From Streptomyces sp. NBC_00425 (GTDB lineage Bacteria > Actinomycetota > Actinomycetes > Streptomycetales > Streptomycetaceae), in assembly GCF_036030735.1 (NCBI RefSeq), contig NZ_CP107928.1, positions 620,001 to 684,000 on the forward strand: a stretch of DNA of 64,000 nt, written 5' to 3'. Made by a program: the position numbers and the translations under genes. Under the pieces are notes generated by a model, which made no database searches, was not told the origin of the DNA, and saw only the letters and a list, made by a program, of their open reading frames with translations. This document shows positions 24,787 to 32,750 of this stretch, piece after piece (positions within the stretch are counted from its first letter, which is position 1; each line of letters begins with the position of its first letter).

Positions 24787-25793
24787 GCCCCTCCGCACTG
24801 CCCCACGTCGGCCCTGACGCCATCCGGGCCGCAGTCGGATACGAAGACGTCCTGGAACCGGTGGCCCAGGCGCTCGCCGACTACAGCCGGGGCATGGGCG
24901 ACTCCCCGGTGGTGGTCTTCGCACCGGCCGGGCGGGACGGCGACGTCCACGTGAAGTCCGCATGGCTGCCCGGGCGCCCGGTGTTCACCGTGAAGGTGGC
25001 GACATGGTTCCTCGAGCGATCCCGTCGCGGCGGTACGCCGGCATCCGGAATTATCGCCGTCTTCGACGCCGAGACCGGTGATCTGCGGATGCTGCTGGAG
25101 GACGAGCACCACATCTCCGACATCCGTACCGCTGCTGCGGGCGCCCTTGCCGCACGTACCCTGGCCCGACCGGATTCTGCCGTGCTCGCCGTCCTGGGCA
25201 CCGGTGTCCAAGCGTATTTGCAAGTCCTGGCGGCCGCCCATGAACTTCCCCTGCGGGAGGTACGCGTGTGGGGACGCAACGCCGACCGCGTGCTGCGTCT
25301 GACCGCCGCTGTCATGGCCCGCCACCCCGAGCTGCACATGCAGGCCGCGGCCGATCCCCGAAGGGCCTGTGAAGGGGCCGACGTCCTGGTGACCGCAACC
25401 GCCAGCACAGAACCGCTGGTCGAAAGCGCGTGGCTCACGCCAGGCATGCACGTCACCGCAGTCGGCGCCGACGATCCGTCCAAGGCCGAACTGTCTCCCG
25501 ACTGCCTGCTGAAAGCCGATCGGATCGTCGTCGACAGCCGTGAACTGGCCGGTATCCACGGGGACCTGGCACGAGCAGGAATGGACACCGCGGAGCATGC
25601 AGAGCTTGGAGAGGTCCTGGCCCGGACCGCACCCGGCCGGTCGGACAACGCCGAGATCACTGTCTGCAAACTCATCGGCCTCGGGGTGCAGGACCTCGCC
25701 GCAGCCGAGGTCACCCTCAGGTACCTCGACGACGGGGCTCCGTCACGCAAAAGGCCACCGGCGAGCGCAAAGGACGTGGGCTCCGCCGGGTAG
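24783..25793 (+). CDS. ornithine cyclodeaminase / mu-crystallin family protein
   Basis: A 336-aa NAD(P)-dependent enzyme. The substrate-binding half (residues 1-125) includes GRDGDVHVKSAWLPG and FTVKVATWF; the Rossmann half has VLAVLGTGVQAYLQVLAA (about 140-157) and GADVLVTATASTEPLV. Family members include ornithine cyclodeaminase, alanine dehydrogenase, N-methyl-amino-acid-type dehydrogenases and SbnB-type synthases. The Lys of the HVKSA motif is kept. It is coupled by a 4-bp overlap to the PhzF-like gene and under the divergent LysR protein. An SbnB/phzF-type route to an unusual amino acid is possible but not shown. Confidence 0.9.
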   Translation: MSPSALPHVGPDAIRAAVGYEDVLEPVAQALADYSRGMGDSPVVVFAPAGRDGDVHVKSAWLPGRPVFTVKVATWFLERSRRGGTPASGIIAVFDAETGDLRMLLEDEHHISDIRTAAAGALAARTLARPDSAVLAVLGTGVQAYLQVLAAAHELPLREVRVWGRNADRVLRLTAAVMARHPELHMQAAADPRRACEGADVLVTATASTEPLVESAWLTPGMHVTAVGADDPSKAELSPDCLLKADRIVVDSRELAGIHGDLARAGMDTAEHAELGEVLARTAPGRSDNAEITVCKLIGLGVQDLAAAEVTLRYLDDGAPSRKRPPASAKDVGSAG

Positions 25794-26085
25794 GACAACC
25801 AGCGGACCTGCAAGGCCAGAACGTGCCCGCGAACCGCTCGGCCTCCTCCATCGGCACGGTATGGCCGGCTTCTGCGTCCCGGCCGATCAGGTCGAAGCCG
25901 ACCTGAGTCAGGAAGCCGGCACCGAAGGCTGCGAGATGTTGCTCGACCATCCCCCTGACAGACGATCAGCCCAGGGGTCTGCGTCCCGCCGCCACGGCGT
26001 CGTCGCCGGAACGCAAGCCGTCAGCTCGGTCTTCAGCGGACATCGCCGGCCCCTCCTTCTCTGTTCCGGGTTGCGATGCGGTCGG

Positions 26086-26511
26086 CTACCGGAGCGGCGG
26101 GCATCCTCCGTGGTTGCGCGTCCCCTGGGTCGTGACGTCGTACAGGCTCCGGGGCGCCGACGAGACGGCCACCAGGACGTCGGCTCCGGTAGCGGGGCCC
26201 AACGCCTTGACCCGCCCGCCCGCCATGCGGCACCCGAGGCAGTCCGGATGTCCCTGCCGGGCACGGAGGTCCTTCACCCGCCAGTCCCACTGGTCGGCCG
26301 GGCGCGGGCCGTTCGGCTTCCCCCATCCCGCCAGGTGGGGGAGCCAGGTGATGGCCGCGGCCAAGGCGACCACTGCGATCCCGGAGAGTATGAGCGGCGC
26401 GGAGACAGCGATCACTCCCACACCGGTGACGCAGAAGCCGGCCAAGGCGACAGCTGTGCCGGTCCGTCCGGCCACCGTGTGCCCCAAGTCCACGTTCTCG
26501 TGTGCGCTGAT
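26086..26511 (-). CDS. HGxxPAAW-like small membrane protein, possible ATC start
   Basis: The 141-aa frame reads ISAHENVDLGHTVAGRTGTA, then two hydrophobic helices (LAGFCVTGVGVIAVSAPLIL and AVVALAAAITWLPHLAGWG) and a cytosolic tail with a HPDCLGCRMAG CxxC motif. The GHTVAxxTGTA part resembles the actinobacterial HGxxPAAW family of unknown function. GGAGGA stands 6 nt before an ATC codon (26511-26509) where ATG is expected, and no ATG follows in the conserved part (a GTG occurs six codons later). Either a point mutation has silenced it, a rare ATC start is used, or GTG is the start. It abuts a dead copy of the Acg gene. Confidence 0.5.
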   Translation of the reverse strand: MSAHENVDLGHTVAGRTGTAVALAGFCVTGVGVIAVSAPLILSGIAVVALAAAITWLPHLAGWGKPNGPRPADQWDWRVKDLRARQGHPDCLGCRMAGGRVKALGPATGADVLVAVSSAPRSLYDVTTQGTRNHGGCPPLR

Positions 26512-26529
26512 GTTCTGTCCTCCGTGCGA

Positions 26530-26737
26530 TGTAGTGCGCCGGTTCCAGTCGTGCCACAGGTCGTACGGACAGCCGGATCCGGCGCTGAAGGCTCCGTCGG
26601 TGACGTCCAAGACTCCGCCGACGCCCACGCTGAGGCAGCTACCGAGCCGATGCCCGGGCCGGCCGGCTTCAGGGCTTCCCTGCGGGTCACGGTGATCTCT
26701 GGGGGTTCGTCTGTGACGGTGTTCGTGGCCGTTGCAT
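26530..26737 (-). pseudogene. Acg-type oxidoreductase, N-terminal relic
   Basis: ATNTVTDEPPEITVTRREAL corresponds to the start of the intact protein at 9206 (MATNTVTDEYPEIALTRRDGL). The start codon has become ACG. A frameshift near codon 35 leads to VTDGAFSAGSGCPYDLWHDW in another frame, after which homology stops. Only about 60 of 400 residues remain. Confidence 0.75.
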
Positions 26738-26788
26738 CTCTCCTGTCGCCCGGCCCCGGGTTGTGACAGGAGACTCGCGTCCGACAGG

Positions 26789-26831
26789 GTGCTCGCGCAC
26801 CACCCCGCCCCAAGGTCTACCCGGGGTGGTG
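26789..26831. promoter_or_regulatory. LAL-associated 17-bp element and palindrome, copy 3 (orphan)
   Basis: GTGCTCGCGCACCACCC (26789-26805) is identical to copies 1 and 2. CACCACCCCG (26798-26807) and CGGGGTGGTG (26822-26831) make the longest inverted repeat of the set, 10-bp arms. The LAL gene that should follow is absent: homology ends near 26840. Confidence 0.6.
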
Positions 26832-26962
26832 GAGCTCGGCATCCCATGACTCGCCGACCAGCCCCCGTCGTTCCGAACCGTCTCGGCGTCCCCGGCACTC
26901 TGCCCGTGGGCTGCGGGGCTGCGTCCTGACAGCGACAGCATCCCTGAAGCCGAGCGCCCATC

Positions 26963-27457
26963 TCATGTCTTCGAACTCCCTTCCCGCGGGCTCTCCACAG
27001 ACGGCCACTGCCCCAGCGAAATCAACCCCGTGACGCGGACGATGAGGTAGGCGGCCAACGGCAGCTCGGCGAACACCGCGAGCGCTACCGACAGCCACAC
27101 GCCCGATGTGCCGAACGTGAGCGACACATCGAACCAGGCGTCACAGATCAGCAGCACGGCCATGCCGACCGCCGGCACGATGACTGCCTTGTTCCGTAGC
27201 CAGCCCAAGATCGCCGTGGCGGCCGTGGCGACCACGAGAAGGACGTCGAACCCCACCCAGGCCAGGCGCCACTGGTGGACCTGGAAGTGGGACGGCAGAG
27301 TCAGCGCCAGCAGAACCGTCCAGGGCACCAGACCCACCGCGCAGACGGTGAGCAGCCTCAGTGTGCCACGCTGCTCCCGCCGGATCCGCTCCAGCAGCTC
27401 CCGGGCCGGAGCCGGTCCCGGGTCCCCCGGGCGGGATTCCTCCTGTGCTTCGCTCAT
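26963..27457 (-). CDS. four-TM membrane protein of unknown function
   Basis: A 164-aa protein: a charged N-terminus (MSEAQEESRPGDPGPAPARE), a basic segment RIRREQRGTLR, then four hydrophobic helices (LLTVCAVGLVPWTVLLALTL; WVGFDVLLVVATAATAILGW; VIVPAVGMAVLLICDAWFDV; LSVALAVFAELPLAAYLIV). The GFD and CDAWFDVSLTFGT segments look conserved-like. I do not recognise a named family. Codon use is normal for the window and the gene looks intact. No clear operon partner. Confidence 0.75.
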   Translation of the reverse strand: MSEAQEESRPGDPGPAPARELLERIRREQRGTLRLLTVCAVGLVPWTVLLALTLPSHFQVHQWRLAWVGFDVLLVVATAATAILGWLRNKAVIVPAVGMAVLLICDAWFDVSLTFGTSGVWLSVALAVFAELPLAAYLIVRVTGLISLGQWPSVESPREGSSKT

Positions 27458-27770
27458 GTCGGCTGCTCCGTTCTGATCGGTGCGGCGCGCACCTCAGTTC
27501 GCTGTTGTACGTCTAGGCGTCGCCATGCCCAGCACGGACGCCGAGGCCACCGGCCCCTGGGCCTCGGGTGACTTGCGCCGCCGTGCGGACGCCCGGCAAC
27601 TTCAGAGCTCGTCGAACCAGCCTCCGCCGAGCTGAGGTCATACGCTGATCCGTGATCGCCCCTGGAGAAACACCTGCGCAGACTCGTTGGGGATCGACGG
27701 AACGCCGGCCCGCTGCTGAAGCTGGGCAATCTTGCGGCCACGCCTCACGATCGTCGGCAGGCGCGCGTCG
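27458..27770. other. 313-bp region without a recognisable gene
   Basis: Lies upstream of the membrane-protein start and downstream of the HATPase stop. No hairpin of note, no repeat and no convincing frame seen. Confidence 0.5.
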
Positions 27771-28226
27771 TCAGGCCGCGCCGAAGCTCGCCCAGTGGTC
27801 GATGAGTCCTTCGCCTTCGCGCCCGGATCCGGCCTGGCTGGCGAGGGCAGCGACGATCATGTCGCCACGGCCGTGTTCGTCGGCGGGCCGGGCAGCCGCC
27901 CAGTTGTCCGGGGCGGCCTCGGGGCCGCCGTCGCTGACATGGACTTCAACGACTCCGAAGTCTTCGACGGAGGCGCGCAGGTGCAGCACGACGGGCGGCA
28001 TCGCATGGCAGACAGCATTGGTGACGAGCTCGGAGATCACCAGGAGGACCTCGTAGATCTGGTCGTCGTCCAGTCCCCACGCAGCCAGAGCAGGGCGGGC
28101 CTCATGGCGGGCCGAAGCGGGAGCGAGAGGCCCGTGCTCGAGAAGCAGGCCGAACACGTGCTCACCGGTGCAGGCCGCTTGCAGCTCGGGGTGTTGCTGC
28201 CGGCGCGAGATCGTGGTCGTGTTCAT
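27771..28226 (-). CDS. RsbW-like ATP-binding protein (HATPase_c_2, anti-sigma type)
   Basis: A 151-aa protein starting MNTTTISRRQQHPELQAACT. It has the GHKL ATP-binding core: N-box VISELVTNAVCHA (about residues 65-77), VEVHVSDGGPEAAP with the G1-type D-x-G (about 93-106) and a degenerate G2-like GRGDMIVAALAS. Streptomyces has many such stand-alone kinase-like proteins acting on anti-anti-sigma (STAS) partners or as sensory switches. No sigma factor is nearby, but a STAS protein is at 30262, about 2 kb away, and a decayed relative is at 40079. The match with that STAS partner is a guess. Confidence 0.85.
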   Translation of the reverse strand: MNTTTISRRQQHPELQAACTGEHVFGLLLEHGPLAPASARHEARPALAAWGLDDDQIYEVLLVISELVTNAVCHAMPPVVLHLRASVEDFGVVEVHVSDGGPEAAPDNWAAARPADEHGRGDMIVAALASQAGSGREGEGLIDHWASFGAA

Positions 28227-28578
28227 CGAAATCACTGCCTGAGGAGCTGGAGAGGATTTCCTGTCCCTTCCAGAACACCTCCAGACGACTCAGAGGCCAT
28301 GAGCAATCAATACCCAAACGCGAAAGTCGAAATGCGGCGCCTCGCCCTGGACCGCCACAGGGATCCAGCCGCCGGCACTGGCGGAGACGAAGGGGACACG
28401 AACACGACTGCCCGGCACCCCCGGCCGGCGAAGATCATCTGCCCCTATGTGTCCGTGAAGATCATGGACTTCACGGCGTTCCCCACGTCAAGACCCTCTA
28501 GGGGGACACACCACCCACCCTTTCATCGACAAAGCCGACCGGGTTACAGCACGGCACGCACTTGTCGCACACATTCAT
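28227..28578. other. 352-bp region without a recognisable gene
   Basis: Upstream of the HATPase start and downstream of the oxidoreductase stop. It is less GC-rich in places than the flanking genes. No operator-like repeat or gene recognised. Confidence 0.5.
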
Positions 28579-29499
28579 CTACGGAATCAGAATGATCTTC
28601 CCTGTGGTTCGCCCCTCCTCGCCCAGGCGGTGGGCGTCGATCACCTGGTCAAGAGGAAACGTGCGATCGATGTGGACCGTGATCCGACCTTCTTCGGCGA
28701 GAGAAGCCAGGGCTTCCAGGTCGGCCCGATCAGGTTCCACCAGCATGAAGTCGGCTCGCAGACCGTTCTGCGCGGCCCATTGAACCGTGTCCGCGTCGGC
28801 GCCGTTGAGTGCGACGACTCGGCCACCGGGCACCAACACCTCAGCCAGGTCCCGGATCTGCCCAGCGATGGTAGCCAGAAGGACATCGACGTCCCTCACC
28901 TGGGAACTCACTTCACGGCTCGTGTAGTCGATGACCTCATCGGCGCCAAGGCCCCTGACGAAATCGTGCTTTGCTCCGCTAGCGGTCGCGATGACGTAGG
29001 CACCGTGCGCCTTGGCGATCTGAACGGCGAGGTGGCCGACGCCTCCCGCCGCGGCCGGAATGAGTACCCGCTCTCCGACAGCGACCCCAGCCACCGCCAC
29101 CAGCGCCTGCCAAGCGGTAAGACCCGCCAGGGGAAAGCCCGCCGCTTGGACATGGCTCATGCAGGGCGGCTTGAGAACAAGGTGCCTCGACGGAGCGGTC
29201 ACGAACTCCGCGTACGCACCCGCCTCGGCCGGAAACCGTGGCATTCCGAAGACCTCGTCTCCCGGCCTGAAGCGCGTCACACCGGCTCCGACGGCCGCCA
29301 CCACTCCTGAAACGTCCCAGCCGACAGAGAAAGGCGGTTCGCCCAAGCCTCCCCCGGTGCGCACCTTCCAGTCGACCGGATTCACGCCGGCGGCCTTCAC
29401 CTCGACCAGGACCTCTGCCGGCCCGGGTTGCGGCACATCAACCTCGACAACCTCGAGAACATCAGGACCACCCAACCTGCTCTGCATTACTCGGCGCAT
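28579..29499 (-). CDS. zinc-independent NADPH:quinone oxidoreductase-like protein (MDR family)
   Basis: A 306-aa medium-chain dehydrogenase/reductase. The start at 29499 gives MRRVMQSRLGGPDVLEVVEV, typical for the family; the longer frame upstream has no homology. GroES-like domain: VKAAGVNPVDWKVR and GWDVSGVVAAVG. Nucleotide-binding domain: IPAAAGGVGHLAVQIAKAHG (AxxGGVG-type NADPH loop, about residues 140-160). The structural and catalytic zinc Cys residues are missing, as in quinone/enone reductases. Probable role: two-electron reduction of quinones or alpha,beta-unsaturated carbonyls. It appears monocistronic. Confidence 0.9.
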   Translation of the reverse strand: MRRVMQSRLGGPDVLEVVEVDVPQPGPAEVLVEVKAAGVNPVDWKVRTGGGLGEPPFSVGWDVSGVVAAVGAGVTRFRPGDEVFGMPRFPAEAGAYAEFVTAPSRHLVLKPPCMSHVQAAGFPLAGLTAWQALVAVAGVAVGERVLIPAAAGGVGHLAVQIAKAHGAYVIATASGAKHDFVRGLGADEVIDYTSREVSSQVRDVDVLLATIAGQIRDLAEVLVPGGRVVALNGADADTVQWAAQNGLRADFMLVEPDRADLEALASLAEEGRITVHIDRTFPLDQVIDAHRLGEEGRTTGKIILIP

Positions 29500-30261
29500 G
29501 TATCCATCGATATCAGGCCGACACCGCGGACAAGTGAGCAGCACATACTCAACGCGTTGCATCTCCGGCGATGGAACGCGCTGTCCTGCGGGTTTGCCCA
29601 CAGTGACCTCCATAGGGGTGGCGTACCGGTGAGTGGGCTGTGCGGTACCTGCCGGAGGTGATCGCGGCGCCCGTTCGGTGGTGGCCCGGTGGTCGGAGCG
29701 CGCCCGCCCACTGGGATCGCGAGCGGTGCGGCCGCGGCGTCTGTATCAGGTCGCGGGCGGCGATACCGAAGGTGATCTGGAGCGGTGGCGGCTCGTGCGG
29801 CGGTACGCGGTCGTCGTCCCCGAGGTGGGCCGTCGCCGACGCACAGCTGGATCCGGCCATGGCCGAGCCGGCGGGAGACAGCGGCGCCGGCCGGCCGCGG
29901 GCGTTGCCCACCGACGCGACGTGCTGCCGCCGGCTCGGTGAGCGGGTCGTTGAAGAAGTGGCGGGGGCCGCTTCCCGCGACCGATGACGACGGCCCGCTG
30001 CCTTCAGTAGCCGATCACTCTCCCGCGCACCGTCGCCTTCCAAGGCCACGGTGACCTGGAAGGCATGCCTGTCCGAAGGCGCGCTGTTCTCACCCACGGA
30101 GAGTGGTTCCACTGCGGCCCGCATGCCCTGTCCCATCCACATCCCTGCGCGTACCCACGCATGCGCGGTACACGCTTTACGCCCTGGTCGCCAAGGCATT
30201 GCCCGCCCTGGTCCAGGGCAGCACTACGGGTGAACGTCTTGGGTATGCCAGGATCAGCGAT
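29500..30261. other. 762-bp region without a recognisable gene
   Basis: Both strands were read. The open frames are Arg/Pro-rich and show no domain. The 5' part is the leader of the oxidoreductase, the 3' part the leader of the STAS gene. No clear repeat. Confidence 0.5.
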
Positions 30262-30639
30262 ATGGCCGAGGGAGAGATGGCGGACACCGAGCATTCCGCA
30301 CAGCCAGGACAGTTGTCGGTCGCATCCACCGCCACCGACGGCATCCGCGTGATCACCGTGGCCGGCGAGATCGACTTCGACACGATCGAACCGCTCCGCC
30401 AGGCTCTGGACGTCCCCGACCTCCCCCAGCCCCGCATCGTCATCGACGTGCATCAGGTCACCTTCATGGACTCCACCGGCATCAACCTCCTCATCGCCGC
30501 CTACCGCGCCATCACGGGAGCCGGCGGCTGGATACGCCTGGCCGCACCGACCGAGGCCGTGATGCACACGCTGCAGCTCGTCGGCGTCGACGCCCTCATC
30601 GACTGCCGCGAAACGCTCCGAGAAGCACTCGGCACCTGA
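30262..30639 (+). CDS. STAS-domain anti-anti-sigma factor-like protein
   Basis: A 125-aa protein from ATG 30262 (AGGA 8 nt upstream; ATG 30277 is the alternative). The STAS domain spans residues about 15-120: GIRVITVAGEIDFDTIEPLRQ, IVIDVHQVTFMDSTGINLLIAAY. DSTG is the conserved loop in which the Ser is phosphorylated by an RsbW-type kinase. The C-terminal half has LAAPTEAVMHTLQLVGVDALI. Such proteins release sigma-B-like factors when unphosphorylated. The candidate kinase is the HATPase protein at 27771-28226, but no sigma factor is encoded here. Confidence 0.88.
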   Translation: MAEGEMADTEHSAQPGQLSVASTATDGIRVITVAGEIDFDTIEPLRQALDVPDLPQPRIVIDVHQVTFMDSTGINLLIAAYRAITGAGGWIRLAAPTEAVMHTLQLVGVDALIDCRETLREALGT

Positions 30640-30740
30640 CCACCCCCGCGCGCGGCCTGCGCCGACCCGGGCCGGATCGGAGCGCGAGCCAGCGTGGTCG
30701 GAGCGACCCGCCTACTCGGTGCGTGCTCTGGCCCGGCAGT

Positions 30741-31046
30741 TCAGCCCTGATGGTGATCGTGCCGGGGCAGGTAGAGGGGACTGATCCGGCGCCAGGAGCC
30801 GTGCACGAGAGCTTCGGCCTCCCGCACCGCCCGCTGAGCGCACGACGCGTCCGTCGCCAGGCCCTGCCCGACCTGGGCGACGGAGCCCATGCGCCAGGCA
30901 GCCCTCAGCGTCGCCCGACGTGAGGCCCGGCGGCACGCGGCGGCAGTGCGTGAGCTGCTGTTTCGGCCCGCCAGGCACCATCGCGCCAGCAGGATCGCTG
31001 CCACCGCCGACAATGCGCCGACGGCGTAGACCTCATGACCGGCCAC
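30741..31046 (-). CDS. small membrane-anchored protein of unknown function
   Basis: A 101-aa frame starting at GTG 31046, with AGGAGG correctly placed just upstream. One N-terminal hydrophobic helix (VYAVGALSAVAAILLARWCL), then a basic segment (RRASRRATLRAAWR) and a helical C-terminal part CAQRAVREAEALVHGSWRRI. The ribosome site and the change of character at the helix argue for a real gene. No family recognised. Confidence 0.55.
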   Translation of the reverse strand: MAGHEVYAVGALSAVAAILLARWCLAGRNSSSRTAAACRRASRRATLRAAWRMGSVAQVGQGLATDASCAQRAVREAEALVHGSWRRISPLYLPRHDHHQG

Positions 31047-31288
31047 TGGCTCCTCCTGTCGAACACCCGCATGGACCGTGCCGGGTTCCTGTGCCCCCGA
31101 AACGCATTCTCAACGTCACCACCGGGCTAAGAAGACCTCACAGCCGTCGTCGGGTCATGGTGGGACGGCCCGGCGAAGGGCGGCTTCACATCCGCCCTGG
31201 GCCGCGGCGGAGCCGGCGCGCAACACGGTGCGCTGTCCCCCATCCCCGGCGGCATCCGCGCCGCTGCCCATTCCGCCCGTCCTCGGGT

Positions 31289-31402
31289 TCAACACGGAAG
31301 CGGTCGCATCTCCGTGACCAGCAGGCCCAGCATGCGGAAGCGGGCCAGCAGGCCGAACACGGTAGCGTGATCGTCTGCCGTATGCGTGATCGTCTGCCGC
31401 AT
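31289..31402 (-). CDS. candidate 37-aa small protein
   Basis: MRQTITHTADDHATVFGLLA continuing RFRMLGLLVTEMRPLPC then stop. The alternating amphipathic pattern looks protein-like (beta-helix-beta), but no ribosome-binding site is evident. Its first codons lie in a 19-bp direct repeat (GCGTGATCGTCTGCCGTAT at 31365-31383; GCGTGATCGTCTGCCGCAT at 31384-31402). May be a fragment of a larger lost gene. Confidence 0.3.
   Translation of the reverse strand: MRQTITHTADDHATVFGLLARFRMLGLLVTEMRPLPC
31365..31402. repeat. 19-bp direct repeat, two copies
   Basis: Units 31365-31383 and 31384-31402 differ at one base. They encode the repeated ADDHA / (R)QTITHT part of the small frame on the minus strand. Probably a simple duplication. 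Confidence 0.8.
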
Positions 31403-31464
31403 GGAGGGTCCATGCGTCCGGCCGGCCCGTGCGACGGATTCCGGTGGCGAGCGATGGGACCGTG

Positions 31465-31854
31465 ATGAGCGAACTGACGAAGCCCAGAATCGAGGTTCCG
31501 GAGGGTGATGTGCCCACCGAGCTAACGATCAGGGACCTCGTGGTCGGGGAAGGAGCCGAGGCGCAGCCGGGCCGGGTCGTCCGGGTTCACTATGTGGGTG
31601 TCACGTTCGCGTCCGGTAGAGAGTTCGACTCTTCCTGGGAGGAGAACCGGCCGTTCAAGTTCGCCGTGGGCGGTGGCAGGGCCATCAAAGGCTGGGACCG
31701 GGGTGTGAGGGGAATGAAGGTCGGCGGCCGACGCGAGATCATCGTTCCCCCGCGTCTCGGATACGGCAGGCAGTCGCCGTCTCCCCTGATCCCGGCGGGC
31801 TCGACGCTGATCTTCGTCGTGGACCTGCTATCGGTCGTGGGCGGGCCCGCCTGA
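31465..31854 (+). CDS. FKBP-type peptidyl-prolyl cis-trans isomerase
   Basis: A 129-aa single-domain cytosolic FKBP. The start ATG 31465 gives MSELTKPRIEVPEGDVPTEL. The pocket residues and motifs are present: VHYVGVTFASGREFDSSW (about 39-56), FAVGGGRAIKGWDRGVRGMK (conserved Trp at the floor of the pocket), REIIVPPRLGYG and LIPAGSTLIFVVDLL. It catalyses X-Pro isomerisation and would bind FK506-type macrolides. Streptomyces usually has a conserved homologue of this length. No signal peptide. Monocistronic. Confidence 0.93.
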   Translation: MSELTKPRIEVPEGDVPTELTIRDLVVGEGAEAQPGRVVRVHYVGVTFASGREFDSSWEENRPFKFAVGGGRAIKGWDRGVRGMKVGGRREIIVPPRLGYGRQSPSPLIPAGSTLIFVVDLLSVVGGPA

Positions 31855-31991
31855 GCGAGCCCGGGCTCGGCCTGAGCCCGGCGCCTCTGAGGAAGACGCG
31901 ACACCCCACCACTGCCGTGTACTTGTTGCCAGGGGACTCGCGGGCCGTCACGAGACCTCTTGGAGCGGACCGAGACCCGTTCAGGTCGCCC

Positions 31992-32110
31992 TAGGGTCCG
32001 ACAGCCCAGAAACGTGTGGTGCCCTCGGCCGTCGCGGCGAGTGTGCTCCCGTCCTCATTGAGTGCCAGATGGTAGACGTCCACAACGTGGCCGGTGAGGT
32101 CCGCGACCTA
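31992..32110 (-). pseudogene. WD40-repeat protein, C-terminal relic
   Basis: Read leftward after an in-frame stop: VADLTGHVVDVYHLALNEDG, then STLAATAEGTTRFWAVGP and a stop. This is one WD40 repeat (GH...FxxxGxxLA..xxDGTxRxW). The rest of the propeller is missing. Confidence 0.6.
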
Positions 32111-32172
32111 CAAGCCGTCTCGAAACACACCGACAAACCCACCCGTGGGATAGTAACGCCCATGGAGGGAGC

Positions 32173-32649
32173 ATGAGTTACTCGATATTCGTCTTCCACG
32201 CCAACGCTGCCTATGCCCACGACTCGCAGCAGGACACCTTCATGGCGCTCGCCGCGATGTACGTGGAGGCCAGTCCGGTCTATCGGGAGGTCGGGTGGCT
32301 GCGGGACTGGCAGACCTTCTGGATGGAGGAAGCGGGAAACCAGGGGAACGGATGCAGCGATCTCGATCCTCAGAGGTATCTGACCGATGACGATCGCATC
32401 GTGCTGTTCCGGGAGTTCCTTGACGACTACAGGTCCTGGGTGAGCACCACAGCCGCATCCATCAACTTGGTCACCGGGTATGACGCGGACAAACTCGTCG
32501 ACTTCACCGAGACGATGGAAGCCGTGATCACCGGCGACAGGACGAACCCCAGGGTCATTCCGAGCGGCTCCGTGCCTTTCCAAGGCTGGATGAACGAACC
32601 CTTCGCGGGCCCGCCGCCGACCGCCGGAGGAGGCAAGGGGGCCACTTGA
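32173..32649 (+). CDS. hypothetical protein of 158 aa
   Basis: Starts MSYSIFVFHANAAYAHDSQQ with GGAGGGAG 3 nt before the ATG, so it is well supported as a gene. It is acidic and rich in Trp and Tyr (VGWLRDWQTFWMEEAGN; FLDDYRSWVSTTAASINLVT), with a Gly/Pro-rich end. No signal peptide, membrane helix or motif known to me. It is followed after about 100 bp by the convergent dehydratase gene. Function unknown. Confidence 0.7.
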   Translation: MSYSIFVFHANAAYAHDSQQDTFMALAAMYVEASPVYREVGWLRDWQTFWMEEAGNQGNGCSDLDPQRYLTDDDRIVLFREFLDDYRSWVSTTAASINLVTGYDADKLVDFTETMEAVITGDRTNPRVIPSGSVPFQGWMNEPFAGPPPTAGGGKGAT

Positions 32650-32750
32650 TGGAGATCGTCGTGTTGAGCGGTTGTGTGCAGCCAAACAGCTACGCCCACG
32701 CGGCCCCGCGAACTGTGGCGGCCGGTCACCGGCGCACAGAGGAAACAAGA

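Noticed and set aside
23923..25793. Phenazine or siderophore biosynthetic cluster suggested by the PhzF-like and OCD-like genes
   Set aside because: No phzA/B/D/E/G, NRPS, NIS synthetase or exporter genes are next to them; two family members alone do not make a cluster.
28562..28620. Operator or attachment site near the end of the quinone reductase gene
   Set aside because: No symmetrical or repeated sequence stands out on reading; nothing to support it.
31289..31402. 37-aa frame as a confirmed small gene
   Set aside because: Listed only as a low-confidence candidate because no ribosome-binding site is visible and its start lies in a duplicated 19-bp segment.
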